A stretch of 64,000 nt of DNA from Pseudomonas hamedanensis (GTDB lineage: Bacteria > Pseudomonadota > Gammaproteobacteria > Pseudomonadales > Pseudomonadaceae): assembly GCF_014268595.2 (NCBI RefSeq), contig NZ_CP077091.1, positions 3,498,001 through 3,562,000 on the forward strand, in the 5' to 3' direction. This document shows positions 41,894-51,800 of this stretch, piece after piece. The notes under the pieces were generated by a model. It did no database searches and was not told where the DNA came from. It saw only the letters and a program-made list of their open reading frames with translations. How positions within the stretch are numbered: the first letter of the stretch is position 1; each line of letters opens with the position of its first letter. The position numbers were made by a program, and so were the translations under genes.

Positions 41894-42559
41894 ATGGTTC
41901 TGCGCTCGGAAATCCTGGTGAACAAAAACGTGCTTCCAACCAAAGAACAAGCCCTGCCCGGTCGCGAAACCCCGATGGTCCTGCCGGAAAAACACTTTTT
42001 CTTCAAAGACACTCCACTGCTCGGCCCGTTTTTTCAGGACGTCGACTTTGCAATCTTCGGTCTTGGCTGCTTCTGGGGTGCGGAACGGCGCTTCTGGCAG
42101 CGCGAAGGCGTGGTCAGCACGGTCGTCGGTTACGCCGGCGGCTTCACACCGAACCCGACCTACGAAGAAGTCTGCTCGGGCCTGACCGGCCACGCCGAAG
42201 TGGTACTGGTGGTGTATGACAAGGCCAAGGTCAGTTACGAAGAGCTGCTGGCGATGTTCTGGGAACTGCACAACCCGACCCAGGGCATGCGCCAGGGCAA
42301 CGACATCGGCACGCAGTACCGCTCGGTAATCTACGCGACCAGCCCGGAGCAACTGGACGCCGCGCTGAAGAGCAAAGACGTGTATCAGGCTGAACTGCTG
42401 AAGGCCGGCCTGGGTGAAATCAGCACCGAGATCGACCAGGCACCGACCGTGTACTTCGCCGAGGCCTATCACCAACAGTATCTGGCGAAAAATCCTGAAG
42501 GGTACTGCGGGATTGGCGGTACCGGTGTGTGCATGCCAGCGAGCCTGGCAGCCAACTAG
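41894..42559 (+). CDS. msrA: Peptide-methionine (S)-S-oxide reductase MsrA
   Basis: Repairs the S-epimer of methionine sulfoxide in proteins in the cytoplasm. It is 221 residues. The catalytic Cys59 is in [13 protein letters not shown], and the C-terminus has the resolving-cysteine region [37 protein letters not shown] near residue 95 is the conserved substrate-binding segment. GAGAGGAACG precedes the ATG. The dipA-msrA pair matches PA5017-PA5018. It is followed by two palindromic repeats. Confidence 0.96.
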   Translation: MVLRSEILVNKNVLPTKEQALPGRETPMVLPEKHFFFKDTPLLGPFFQDVDFAIFGLGCFWGAERRFWQREGVVSTVVGYAGGFTPNPTYEEVCSGLTGHAEVVLVVYDKAKVSYEELLAMFWELHNPTQGMRQGNDIGTQYRSVIYATSPEQLDAALKSKDVYQAELLKAGLGEISTEIDQAPTVYFAEAYHQQYLAKNPEGYCGIGGTGVCMPASLAAN

Positions 42560-42567
42560 CGCCGACT

Positions 42568-42674
42568 GATCGTTCCCACGCTCTGCGTGGGAATGCCTCA
42601 AGGGACGCTCTGCGTCCGCTGTTGGGACGCGGAGCGTCCCGGGCTGCATTCCCACGCGGAGCGTGGGAACGATC
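42568..42674. repeat. Nested palindromic repeat, GATCGTTCCCACGCTC...GAGCGTGGGAACGATC
   Basis: A 107-bp element with inverted ends (GATCGTTCCCACGCTCTGCG / CGCGGAGCGTGGGAACGATC) and an inner pair GGGACGCTCTGCGTCC / GGGACGCGGAGCGTCCC around CGCTGTT. It can fold into a long nested hairpin and looks like a non-autonomous, MITE- or REP-class element. It is immediately followed by a partial copy of the CTGCCGAAGG-type repeat (about 42690-42735). Nothing else is seen between msrA and rlmJ. Confidence 0.75.
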
Positions 42675-42741
42675 ACGCTCCTATGCAGGAGCTGCCGAAG
42701 GCTCGGGCCGCGATCGGACGGTCTTTTGATCTTGCTGTTGA

Positions 42742-43581
42742 TCAGCTCTCGGCAATCAACCAATCCATCTGCCAGCCGCCCTGAGTCTGCCCCAGTTTCT
42801 TCGACAACCACGGCAGCAGCTCACGCAATTCTTCCTCCAGCCCCCACGGCGGATTGGCAATCGCCAGGCCCGAACCGTTCAGGCTGTTGGGCGTGTCCAG
42901 CGGATGCACCAGCAATTCCACGCGCAGCAACTTCGGTGCGCCCGTGCCAGCCAGGTCCTGATAGAAACGCCGCAACGCACGTTGATCCTTGACCGGATAC
43001 CAGATTGCCGCCACGGTTTGACGCATGCGCCCGATGGCTTCTTTCATCGACGCCGCACAACGTTGCATCTCGTCGAGCTGTTCAAACGGTGGATCAATCA
43101 GCATCACCGCGCGCTTTTCCTGCACCGGCAACATCGCCCGCGCCACATGCCAGCCTTCGCCCAGATGAACTTTCACCCGACGATCGCCGGCCATGTTGTC
43201 TTTGAGCAGCACGCCGTCTTCCGGGTGCTTCTCGTTGAGCATCACCCGATCCTGCGGCCGGGTCAGACGCCGCGCCAGCTCCGGGGAACCCGGGTAATAG
43301 CGCAACTGGCCATCCGGGTTCATGTCGTGCAGCACCTTCATGTAGTCGGCGGTCAGCGCCGGCAGGTCCGGCTGATCCCATAGCCGCGCGATGCCTTCCA
43401 GGTATTCGCCGGTGCGATTGGCCTGATCGCCCTGCAAGTCATACAGGCCAATGCCCGCGTGGCTGTCGAGATAAGCAAACGGCTGCTCCTTGCGCGACAT
43501 CAGGGCGATGAGGCGGGTCAAGGTCAGGTGTTTGAACACATCGGCGTGATTGCCGGCATGGAAGGCGTGACGATAATTCAT
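42742..43581 (-). CDS. rlmJ: 23S rRNA (adenine-N6)-methyltransferase RlmJ
   Basis: Methylates A2030 (E. coli numbering) of 23S rRNA. It is 279 residues; the N-terminus MNYRHAFHAGNHADVFKHLT is a family hallmark. The SAM region includes YYPGSPELARRLTRPQDR, and the catalytic motif VMLIDPPFEQLDEMQRC (DPPF/Y) lies near residue 164. Transcribed on the minus strand; the vgrG-DUF4123 pair lies upstream on the same strand. Confidence 0.95.
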   Translation of the reverse strand: MNYRHAFHAGNHADVFKHLTLTRLIALMSRKEQPFAYLDSHAGIGLYDLQGDQANRTGEYLEGIARLWDQPDLPALTADYMKVLHDMNPDGQLRYYPGSPELARRLTRPQDRVMLNEKHPEDGVLLKDNMAGDRRVKVHLGEGWHVARAMLPVQEKRAVMLIDPPFEQLDEMQRCAASMKEAIGRMRQTVAAIWYPVKDQRALRRFYQDLAGTGAPKLLRVELLVHPLDTPNSLNGSGLAIANPPWGLEEELRELLPWLSKKLGQTQGGWQMDWLIAES

Positions 43582-43607
43582 GGCTGCTCCTGCGAGGGCC
43601 GCAAAGT

Positions 43608-43730
43608 TTACCTTTTACCGGGCGGCAAGTCAGGGGTTGGCGGCTGAGCGGACAAAAGCCCCCCTGGACCGCCCCCTGCAAACCCAGTCGCGGTGGCAAC
43701 GAAAAGATATCCCTGCAACCCATCACTCAC
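43608..43730 (-). pseudogene. 40-codon ORF after the DUF4123 gene, possible remnant of a T6SS effector gene
   Basis: From a GTG at 43730 the frame reads VSDGLQGYLFVATATGFAGG, then a Gly-rich stretch and QPPTPDLPPGKR before TAA at 43608. It is too short for an effector. It occupies the place where a cargo effector normally follows the DUF4123 chaperone, and the hydrophobic, Gly-rich start followed by a Pro-rich linker looks like the N-terminus of a larger secreted protein. It may equally be chance; no recognisable domain remains. Confidence 0.3.
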
Positions 43731-43788
43731 CCGTTTATGAAAACCGCCGCGGTTTGAAGGAATCGTCCGTGGCCTTCGCCCGGAAATC

Positions 43789-44502
43789 TCACGATGACTC
43801 TGCCAGCAAAAAGTCCAACAGCGCTGACGATGAAGATTCTTCCGACGCTGCAATCTGAAAGAAACGTCTGATCTTGCAGCGCAGCACCGGCTTGGGTAAC
43901 GCCTCAAACAGCGCCGGATGCTCTTCGCCCAACCACTGCAGCGCATTGCCGATCTGTGCGTTTTCCGCCGTCGCGGCCAGAACCGTTTCGGGGACCCGCC
44001 ACCAGGGAAATGTCCGCGTCGAGACCAGCGCCCTGCCCCCGACTTCAACGGCCTGAGCATTGATCAGTCCGCGCGCGATTACCGGCAACAATTGCGCCGG
44101 ATCGACCGCGTCGGAGTGCAGGATGGACAGCAAAAACCGGCCGTCCCAAAAGCGAAAAAACACCGCCTTCCCGTCTGGCATCAGCACCTGCGTCAGGCTG
44201 CGAAAGTGTTCGACTATCGCTTCAAGCCCCGCCGAAGACACCGCCAGCCAACCCCAGTCACGGGACTCGGTCGTCTCAACCCAATCGAGAAATTCACTGT
44301 CAGCGGTGACCATTCCCACATAGGGCATCACTGCCTCCCACTCGGCGTAAATCGTATCAGTCCAGACCGGGCTCGCCGCGCCTCGCCAGGCTTGAAATGC
44401 GCCGGCCTCGCTGGCGTTGCTGAAAATCGCGAACAGCTGCTCGGATGCCTTCAACGGCTCAAGCGCCAGCCATGCCGAGGGTAGTAGTCGCTCAGGCTGC
44501 AC
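43789..44502 (-). CDS. DUF4123 domain protein, type VI effector chaperone (Tap/TEC)
   Basis: Loads a specific effector onto the VgrG tip (family knowledge). With a GTG start at 44502 it is 237 residues and overlaps the vgrG end by 11 bp; AAGGA lies 8 bases upstream. An ATG at 44547 is possible but would overlap vgrG by 56 bp and add a run not seen in the family. The DUF4123 pattern is seen in LFAIFSNASEAGAFQAWRG and YAEWEAVMPYVGMVTADSEF in the first half, with GKAVFFRFWDGRFLLSIL (the family's core motif near residue 120). It is the only adaptor; no full effector gene follows it. Confidence 0.85.
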   Translation of the reverse strand: MQPERLLPSAWLALEPLKASEQLFAIFSNASEAGAFQAWRGAASPVWTDTIYAEWEAVMPYVGMVTADSEFLDWVETTESRDWGWLAVSSAGLEAIVEHFRSLTQVLMPDGKAVFFRFWDGRFLLSILHSDAVDPAQLLPVIARGLINAQAVEVGGRALVSTRTFPWWRVPETVLAATAENAQIGNALQWLGEEHPALFEALPKPVLRCKIRRFFQIAASEESSSSALLDFLLAESS

Positions 44503-46507
44503 AAACACCGTCCTTGCAGCGCTCGCACTCTTCACAAAATGGCGCATCGCCCTTGAAACTCATGATTTGCGCAGCGGTGAGAATCGCCGCAGGCGCCGCC
44601 GCCAGTTTGTCCGGAAGGCCAGGCACCACTGGCGCCGCGCCCATTGCCGCCATTGGCGCACCACCCACCTGAATCGGCACGCTGCTGAAAATTCCGCCGG
44701 GGCCGATATTGATCCACTGTCCACCGGCCTGAATCGTCGCGCTCGCGCCACCGTCGATCACCACTTGCTGACCAGCGCTGATATGGATCTGCGCCGAGGC
44801 ACTGGTGGCTTGGCTGTTCACCCGAACCTGCTGGTCGCCGAGCACAGACAAATGGTCATCCTGCCTGACTTCGGTCTGGCGCTGGCCGTGGGTGATGCGT
44901 TGCTCATCGGCCCTGAGTTCATGCCGGGCAAGCCCCGTGACAACGATGCTGCGCTGGTTATCGACCTGCACCTGCTGATCATTCAGCACATGCTGCGTCC
45001 AGTTGCGCTGGGCGCGCAGGTAGATTTCCTCGGCACCTTTTTTGTCTTCGATGCGCAGCTCGTTGTAGCCGCCTCCGCCGGGGCTGCTCTGGCTGCGCAA
45101 GACGCTGCGGGTCTTGTCTGCCGGCAGATCCAGTGGCACCGGCGTCGCGGCGTTGGGCAGGCAACCCATCACCAGTGGCTTGTCGGCATCGCCATCGATA
45201 AAGCCGACCAGCACCTCCATGCCCACCCGCGGAATCAGCACACTGCCGTAGTGATCGTGCGCCCAGCCGCTGGCGACGCGCAGCCAGCAACTGGAGTGTT
45301 CGTTCAGTTCACCGTCACGGTCCCAGGCCAATTGCACTTTCACCCGACCGTACTCATCGCAATGGATTTCCAGGTCTTTCGGGCCGGTGACCACGGCGGG
45401 CTGGTAACCCGACATGCGCGGTTTTTCCGGTGCCAATGCCGGTCGGAAGAACACGTCCCACGGCGTGGCCACAAAGGTATTGCGGTAACCCTGAAAGGAC
45501 TCGCCATCGCTGGTCACCGACTCCTCCAGCACCTGCGGCTGACGCCCCCGGTGCTCGACGCCAGTGAGCAGCCATAAATCGTTCCAGTCGCTGCGCGGAT
45601 GCCCGCTGAGTTGCAGGAAATGTCCGCAGACCAACGAAGATTCGTCGCTGCTGCCTTCGGCCTGCCGGTAATCGGCCACGTGCCGCTCCAGCGCTCGCCG
45701 TGCCAGATGCTTGCCGGTTTCGCGATCGTTGAATTGGCCGGGAAAGTGGTAGTCCTCCAGCACCGGACGCTGCTCGCCATCGCTGCGACTTTCCAGAGAC
45801 AGGCGCGGCTTTTTGAAGTTGTAGTCGCGCCGGGTGACGACACTGGTGCGCGTTTCCACCCGCACGTTGAAACGCTGGATTGCCGGGGCGCCAGCCGACA
45901 TGCCGCTGCCCGGCAGATACAGAGTCGACTCGGGCAGTCTCGGGAATACCGTCTGGTCGTCGCCAAACACCAGCAGATGGCCTTCGGGCCTGTGTTGAAA
46001 GTGGTAATGAATGCCGACTTCGGCACACAGGCGCTGAATGAAAGCCAGATCGCTTTCTGCGTATTGCACGCAGTACTCGCGCTGCGGGTATTCGCTGCCA
46101 AGGCGAAATTCGAAGGCATCGCGCAGAATCGAATGGTCCTTGAGGATTTGCGTGACAATTTGCGGCACGCTCTGATGCTGGAAAATTCGCTGGTTGATGC
46201 GATGCCCCAAATAGGTCAGACGCGGGACGAGGCTCAGGTGGTAGCGTGTCAGACGCTTCCCGGAATCACCCTGCCCGACCTGATAAATCTGACCGTGGAT
46301 ACCACTGCCCCGAGCATCAAGACTGAGAAACGCCTGACCGTGCAGCAGGCTTTCGAGGTCCAGGTCCGGCCGCTCGCTGACCAGTTCCAGCTCGAAGCGA
46401 AAAGGTTGGCTGATGGCTTCCTTGCCCGTGAACTCAAGGACTTTGAGGTCATGCTGGGCGCCTTCTAGGGTCAACGTGAAACGCGGTTGATTGGCAGGCG
46501 CGAACAT
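44492..46507 (-). CDS. vgrG: Type VI secretion system tip protein VgrG (TssI), orphan
   Basis: Forms the trimeric spike of the T6SS needle. It is 671 residues. The gp27-like base is at the N-terminus (MFAPANQPRFTLTLEGAQHD to about residue 380); the gp5-like OB fold has CDEYGRVKVQLAWDRDG and SCWLRVASGWAHDHYGSVLI; the beta-helix region contains the short repeats QVQVDNQRS and QQVRVNSQAT. The C-terminus is a Cys-rich tail CEECERCKDGVC. No other T6SS structural gene is in the window, so it is an orphan vgrG cluster served by a T6SS elsewhere. Confidence 0.94.
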   Translation of the reverse strand: MFAPANQPRFTLTLEGAQHDLKVLEFTGKEAISQPFRFELELVSERPDLDLESLLHGQAFLSLDARGSGIHGQIYQVGQGDSGKRLTRYHLSLVPRLTYLGHRINQRIFQHQSVPQIVTQILKDHSILRDAFEFRLGSEYPQREYCVQYAESDLAFIQRLCAEVGIHYHFQHRPEGHLLVFGDDQTVFPRLPESTLYLPGSGMSAGAPAIQRFNVRVETRTSVVTRRDYNFKKPRLSLESRSDGEQRPVLEDYHFPGQFNDRETGKHLARRALERHVADYRQAEGSSDESSLVCGHFLQLSGHPRSDWNDLWLLTGVEHRGRQPQVLEESVTSDGESFQGYRNTFVATPWDVFFRPALAPEKPRMSGYQPAVVTGPKDLEIHCDEYGRVKVQLAWDRDGELNEHSSCWLRVASGWAHDHYGSVLIPRVGMEVLVGFIDGDADKPLVMGCLPNAATPVPLDLPADKTRSVLRSQSSPGGGGYNELRIEDKKGAEEIYLRAQRNWTQHVLNDQQVQVDNQRSIVVTGLARHELRADEQRITHGQRQTEVRQDDHLSVLGDQQVRVNSQATSASAQIHISAGQQVVIDGGASATIQAGGQWINIGPGGIFSSVPIQVGGAPMAAMGAAPVVPGLPDKLAAAPAAILTAAQIMSFKGDAPFCEECERCKDGVCAA

Positions 46508-46669
46508 CCGATGTCTCTCTGCGAAATGAGGGCGGGCGATTCTGCATCAGGGGCAAGGGGTCTTGGATGGGTGACGGGAAATTCAGATTCGCCCTACATA
46601 TATTGCTGAAAACCCCACGATAATTGGCGCCTTCGACTACAGACAAATCCCCCGAACCCACCACCGTCC

Positions 46670-46763
46670 TTGTAGGAGTGAGCCTGCTCGCGATAGCGGC
46701 GTGTCAGCCGACACCAGTATTGAATGTAAGACCTCTATCGCGAGCGGGCTCACTCCTACAAGG
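46670..46763. repeat. REP pair (GTAGGAGTGAGCCTGCTCGCGATAGCG family)
   Basis: TTGTAGGAGTGAGCCTGCTC (46669) and GAGCGGGCTCACTCCTACAA (to 46763) are inverted arms. The right arm carries a GAGCGGGC variant that mixes this family with the GTGGGAGCGGGC family. It lies between vgrG and the putP terminator; 46508-46669 holds only the presumed vgrG upstream region. Confidence 0.88.
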
Positions 46764-46798
46764 GTTTTTGCGGTTCATCAGATAAATCACAGGCAATA

Positions 46799-46838
46799 AA
46801 AAACGGCCCGCCTCCGGTAGGAGACGGGCCGTTTTCCT
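46799..46838 (-). terminator. Rho-independent terminator of putP
   Basis: AAAACGGCCCGCCTCC-GGTA-GGAGACGGGCCGTTTT is a 16-bp stem with one mismatch; on the minus strand it is followed by TTTTTTATT. It sits 21 bp after the putP stop codon. Confidence 0.9.
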
Positions 46839-46858
46839 GTGAGCCGAAGCTCAGTGCA

Positions 46859-48343
46859 TCATTTGTTCAGCTTGAAATCTTTTTCCGCCGCTTCGAAGCG
46901 CTCAACCATGCCTCGGCTCGGCTCGCCCATCTTGCTGACGATGTAGATAGCCAGGCTGGCGAAGATGAAGCCCGGGATGATTTCGTACAGACCCAACAGT
47001 TCGAAATGCTTCCAGACCACTACGGTGATCGCGCCGACCAGGATACCGGCCAGTGCGCCGTCGCGTGTCATCTCTTTCCAGACCACCGAGATCAGGACAA
47101 CCGGACCGAATGCAGCACCGAAACCGGCCCAGGCGTAGGACACCAGGCCCAGTACGCGGTTGTCCGGGTTGGCGGCCAGCGCGATAGCGATCAGTGCCAC
47201 CAGCAGCACCATGGCGCGACCGACCCAGACCAGCTCCAGTTGCGAAGCGGATTTACGCAGGAACGTCTTGTAGAAGTCTTCGGTCAGGGCACTCGAGCAC
47301 ACCAGCAACTGGCAGCTCAGGGTACTCATCACGGCAGCCAGGATGGCGGACAGCAGCACACCGGCAACCCATGGGTTGAAGAGAATCTTGGCCAGTTCGA
47401 TGAACACACGCTCAGGGTTTTCGGTAACGGGACCGGCGACTTCCGGGTGCGCCGAGAAGTACGCGATACCGAAGAAGCCCACGGCCACGGTGCCGCCCAG
47501 GCACAGAATCATCCAGGTCATGGAGATGCGACGGGCATTGGCAATCGATTTCACCGAATCCGCTGCCATGAAACGCGCGAGGATGTGCGGCTGACCGAAG
47601 TAGCCCAGGCCCCAGCCCATCAGCGAAATGATGCCGATGAACGTGGTGCCTTTGAGCATATCGAAGTTGCTTGGATCCTGAGCTTCGATGGCCAGGAACG
47701 TGGTGTCGACGCCGCCAGTGGCCAGCAGGACGATGATCGGCGTCAGAATCAGCGCGAAAATCATCAGCGTGGCTTGTACGGTGTCAGTCCAGCTCACCGC
47801 CAGGAAACCACCGATAAAGGTGTAGGCAATCGTCGCCGCAGCACCGGCCCACAGCGCGGTCTCGTAAGACATGCCGAAGGTGCTTTCGAACAGACGGGCA
47901 CCGGCGACGATGCCGGATGCGCAATAGATGGTGAAGAACACCAGAATCACCACCGCCGAGATAATCCGCAGCAAGCCGCTTTTATCTTCGAAACGGCTGG
48001 AGAAGTAGTCCGGCAGGGTCAGGGCATCGCCGTTATGCTCGGTCTGCACACGCAGACGGCCGGCAACGAACAGCCAGTTCAAGTAGGCACCGACGATCAG
48101 ACCGATAGCGATCCAGCTTTCGGAGAGACCGGACATGTAGATGGCGCCCGGCAGGCCCATCAACAACCAGCCGCTCATGTCGGAGGCACCGGCCGACAGC
48201 GCAGTAACCACGCTGCCCAGGCTGCGACCGCCCAGAATATAGTCAGAAAGGTTGTTGGTGGAGCGATAGGCCATCAAGCCGATCAGCACCATTGCTGCGA
48301 TGTAGATCACGAACGTGATCAGGGTTGGATTGCTTACGCTCAT
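46859..48343 (-). CDS. putP: Sodium/proline symporter PutP
   Basis: Inner-membrane Na+/proline uptake of the SSS family, 494 residues, about 13 membrane segments. It starts MSVSNPTLITFVIYIAAMVL; the ATG at 48343 was chosen because the longer frame to 48397 adds 18 basic residues without family match. The Na+ and proline motifs are SAGASDMSGWLLMGLPGAIY (about residue 50) and GWGLGYFGQPHILARFMAAD in the middle. It is divergent from putA, whose protein probably represses both genes through the sites at 48490-48732. Confidence 0.96.
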   Translation of the reverse strand: MSVSNPTLITFVIYIAAMVLIGLMAYRSTNNLSDYILGGRSLGSVVTALSAGASDMSGWLLMGLPGAIYMSGLSESWIAIGLIVGAYLNWLFVAGRLRVQTEHNGDALTLPDYFSSRFEDKSGLLRIISAVVILVFFTIYCASGIVAGARLFESTFGMSYETALWAGAAATIAYTFIGGFLAVSWTDTVQATLMIFALILTPIIVLLATGGVDTTFLAIEAQDPSNFDMLKGTTFIGIISLMGWGLGYFGQPHILARFMAADSVKSIANARRISMTWMILCLGGTVAVGFFGIAYFSAHPEVAGPVTENPERVFIELAKILFNPWVAGVLLSAILAAVMSTLSCQLLVCSSALTEDFYKTFLRKSASQLELVWVGRAMVLLVALIAIALAANPDNRVLGLVSYAWAGFGAAFGPVVLISVVWKEMTRDGALAGILVGAITVVVWKHFELLGLYEIIPGFIFASLAIYIVSKMGEPSRGMVERFEAAEKDFKLNK

Positions 48344-48489
48344 TGAGTTACGCCCTGGCTTTGTTTTTATGTAGCGGCGGTGGTGAACCGCTCGCAAACG
48401 ACGACGTTTGGCAGACGATCCGGGATCCCGCGCATTTAAGACTGATGTTTCCCCAGGAAAGCCATCAGCCGGTGCTTCGGGTTATTCCC

Positions 48490-48732
48490 GGTTGCACCTA
48501 GGGCGCGAATGCTATGCAACAAATCAAATAAGGTGCAACCAGTTTCGTGAGAATAAGTTGCACCTAGTCGGTTTTATCGACAAACACCCCGTTTTTGCTC
48601 CCTTTTATGGCAGTCGTGGCCCTTTGCTAGAAGCAAAAGCACCAAACCGGAGCAGTACGCTGGTACGAGAAATCAATTCCTGACGAGTTGCCTATTATTC
48701 CGGCAAAAAAAGGGTTGCACCCGGTTGCACCT
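48490..48732. promoter_or_regulatory. Cluster of GGTTGCACC half-sites, candidate PutA operators
   Basis: The control region between the putP and putA starts holds GGTTGCACCTA (48490-48500), TGCAAC (48515-48520), GGTGCAACC (48532-48540), GTTGCACCTA (48557-48566), GGTTGCAC (48713-48720) and GGTTGCACCT (48723-48732). E. coli PutA represses putA and putP by its ribbon-helix-helix domain binding GTTGCA sites, and the PutA encoded here has that domain. The sites form two groups, one near each gene. The remainder of 48344-48801 (including 48567-48712) shows nothing else recognised. Confidence 0.75.
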
Positions 48733-48801
48733 CAATCGACGCAGGGCTAATCTTGCCGCCAGCTGATGCCACGCAACTGTGGCAACCATGAGGATAAAAA
48801 T

Positions 48802-51800
48802 ATGGCTACCACCACCCTTGGGGTCAAACTCGATGACCCGACCCGCGAGCGCCTTAAGGCCGCCGCAACCTCGATTGATCGCACGCCGCACTGGCTGATC
48901 AAGCAGGCAATTTTCAATTACCTGGAAAAACTCGAGGGTGGTGCAACCCTGACCGAGCTGAACGGTTTGACTGCCAAGGACGTCGACGACGCCGGCGAAG
49001 TACACACCGATCACGCCCACCAATGCTTCCTCGAATTCGCCGAGAGCATTCTGCCGCAGTCGGTTCTGCGTGCATCGATCACCGCCGCTTACCGTCGTCC
49101 TGAACCGGAAGTGGTGCCGATGCTGATCGAGCAGGCACGCCTGCCGGCAGCAATGGCCGAAGCCACCAACAAACTGGCCGCGACCATCGCCGAAAAACTG
49201 CGTAACCAGAAAAGTGCCGGCGGCCGTGCGGGCATTGTTCAGGGCCTGCTGCAGGAATTTTCCCTGTCGTCCCAGGAAGGCGTGGCGTTGATGTGCCTGG
49301 CCGAAGCGCTGCTGCGTATTCCCGACAAGGGCACCCGCGATGCGCTGATTCGCGACAAGATCAGCACCGGCAACTGGCATCCGCACCTGGGCAACAGCCC
49401 GTCGCTGTTCGTCAACGCAGCGACCTGGGGTCTGCTGCTGACCGGCAAACTGGTCTCCACGCACAACGAAGCCGGCCTGACGTCATCGCTGAGCCGCATC
49501 ATCGGCAAGAGCGGCGAGCCGATGATCCGCAAGGGCGTCGACATGGCCATGCGGCTGATGGGCGAGCAGTTCGTCACCGGCGAAACCATCGCCGAAGCCC
49601 TGGCCAACGCGAGCAAGTTCGAAGCCAAGGGCTTCCGTTATTCCTACGACATGCTCGGTGAAGCCGCACTCACCGAAGTCGACGCACAAAAATACCTGGC
49701 CTCGTACGAACAAGCGATCCACTCGATCGGCAAAGCCTCTCACGGCCGTGGGATTTATGAAGGCCCGGGCATCTCCATCAAACTCTCAGCCCTGCACCCA
49801 CGCTACAGCCGCGCGCAGTACGAGCGGGTGATGGACGAGTTGTACCCGCGCCTGTTGTCGCTGACCTTGCTGGCCAAGCAATACGACATCGGCCTGAACA
49901 TCGACGCCGAAGAAGCCGACCGCCTCGAACTGTCGCTGGATCTGCTTGAGCGCCTGTGCTTCGAGCCACAGCTGACCGGCTGGAACGGCATCGGCTTCGT
50001 CATTCAGGCCTACCAGAAGCGTTGCCCGTACGTGATCGACTACGTGATCGATCTGGCCCGCCGTAGCCGCCATCGCCTGATGATCCGTCTGGTCAAGGGC
50101 GCCTACTGGGACAGCGAAATCAAGCGCGCCCAGGTTGAAGGCCTGGAAGGCTATCCGGTCTACACCCGCAAGGTGTACACCGACGTTTCCTATATCGCCT
50201 GCGCTCGCAAACTGCTGTCGGTGCCGGAAGTCATCTACCCGCAATTCGCCACGCACAATGCCCACACCCTGTCGGCGATTTACCACATTGCCGGTCAGAA
50301 CTATTACCCCGGCCAGTACGAATTCCAGTGCCTGCACGGTATGGGCGAACCGCTCTACGAGCAGGTTGTAGGCAAAGTTTCCGAAGGCAAGCTGAACCGT
50401 CCGTGCCGCGTGTACGCACCGGTCGGCACCCACGAAACCCTGCTGGCCTATCTGGTTCGACGCTTGCTGGAAAACGGCGCCAACACCTCGTTCGTCAACC
50501 GCATCGCCGACCAGTCGATTTCGATTCAGGAACTGGTGGCCGATCCGGTGGCGCAGATCGAGCAGATGGCGACCGTGGAAGGTGGGTTCGGCCTGCCGCA
50601 CCCGCGCATCCCGCTGCCGCGTGACCTGTACGGTGCCGAGCGCGCCAACTCCAGCGGCATCGACATGGCCAACGAACATCGCTTGGCCTCGCTGTCCTGC
50701 GCCTTACTGGCAACCGCGCACAACGACTGGAAAGCCGCACCGATGCTTGGTTGCGCGTCCAGCAACGAAGCGCCTGCTGCCGTGCTGAACCCGGCGGACC
50801 ACCGCGATGTGGTCGGCCACGTCCAGGAAGCCACGGTCGAAGACGTCGACAACGCCATCCAATGCGCGCTGAATGCCGCACCGATCTGGCAGGCCACTCC
50901 GCCAGCCGAACGTGCCGCCATTCTGGAACGTGCCGCGGACTTGATGGAAGGCGAGATCCAACCGCTGATGGGCCTGTTGGCTCGCGAAGCTGGCAAGACT
51001 TTCGCCAACGCTATCGCCGAAGTGCGCGAAGCGGTCGACTTCCTGCGTTATTACGCGGTGCAGGCCCGCAACGATTTCAGCAACGACGCCCACCGCCCAC
51101 TGGGTCCGGTGGTCTGCATCAGCCCGTGGAACTTCCCGCTGGCAATCTTCAGTGGTCAGGTCGCCGCCGCACTGGCCGCCGGTAACCCGGTCCTGGCAAA
51201 ACCGGCCGAACAGACTCCGCTGGTGGCGGCTCAAGCCGTGCGCTTGCTGCTCGAAGCCGGGATTCCTGAAGGCGTGCTGCAACTGCTACCGGGTCGCGGT
51301 GAAACCGTCGGCGCCGGTCTGGTCGGCGACGAACGCGTCAAAGGCGTGATGTTCACCGGTTCCACCGAAGTCGCGCGTCTGCTGCAACGCAACATCGCTG
51401 GCCGTCTCGACAGCCAGGGCCGGCCGATTCCGCTGATCGCCGAAACCGGCGGCCAGAACGCGATGATCGTCGACTCCTCGGCACTCACCGAACAGGTGGT
51501 GATCGACGTGGTGTCCTCGGCCTTCGACAGCGCCGGCCAGCGCTGCTCGGCGCTGCGCGTGCTGTGCCTGCAGGAAGATTCCGCCGATCGCGTCATCGAA
51601 ATGCTCAAGGGTGCCATGGCTGAAAGCCGTCTCGGCAACCCCGAGCGCCTGTCCGTGGACATCGGCCCGGTGATCGACGCCGAAGCCAAGGCTGGCATCG
51701 ACAGACACATTCAGGGCATGCGCGACAAAGGTCGCAACGTGTACCAGGTGGCGATTGCCGACAGCGAAGAAGTCAAGCGCGGCACCTTCGTCATGCCGAC

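Noticed and set aside
46508..46669. Sigma-54 promoter for vgrG
   Set aside because: No GG-N10-GC pair at -24/-12 could be found on the minus strand.
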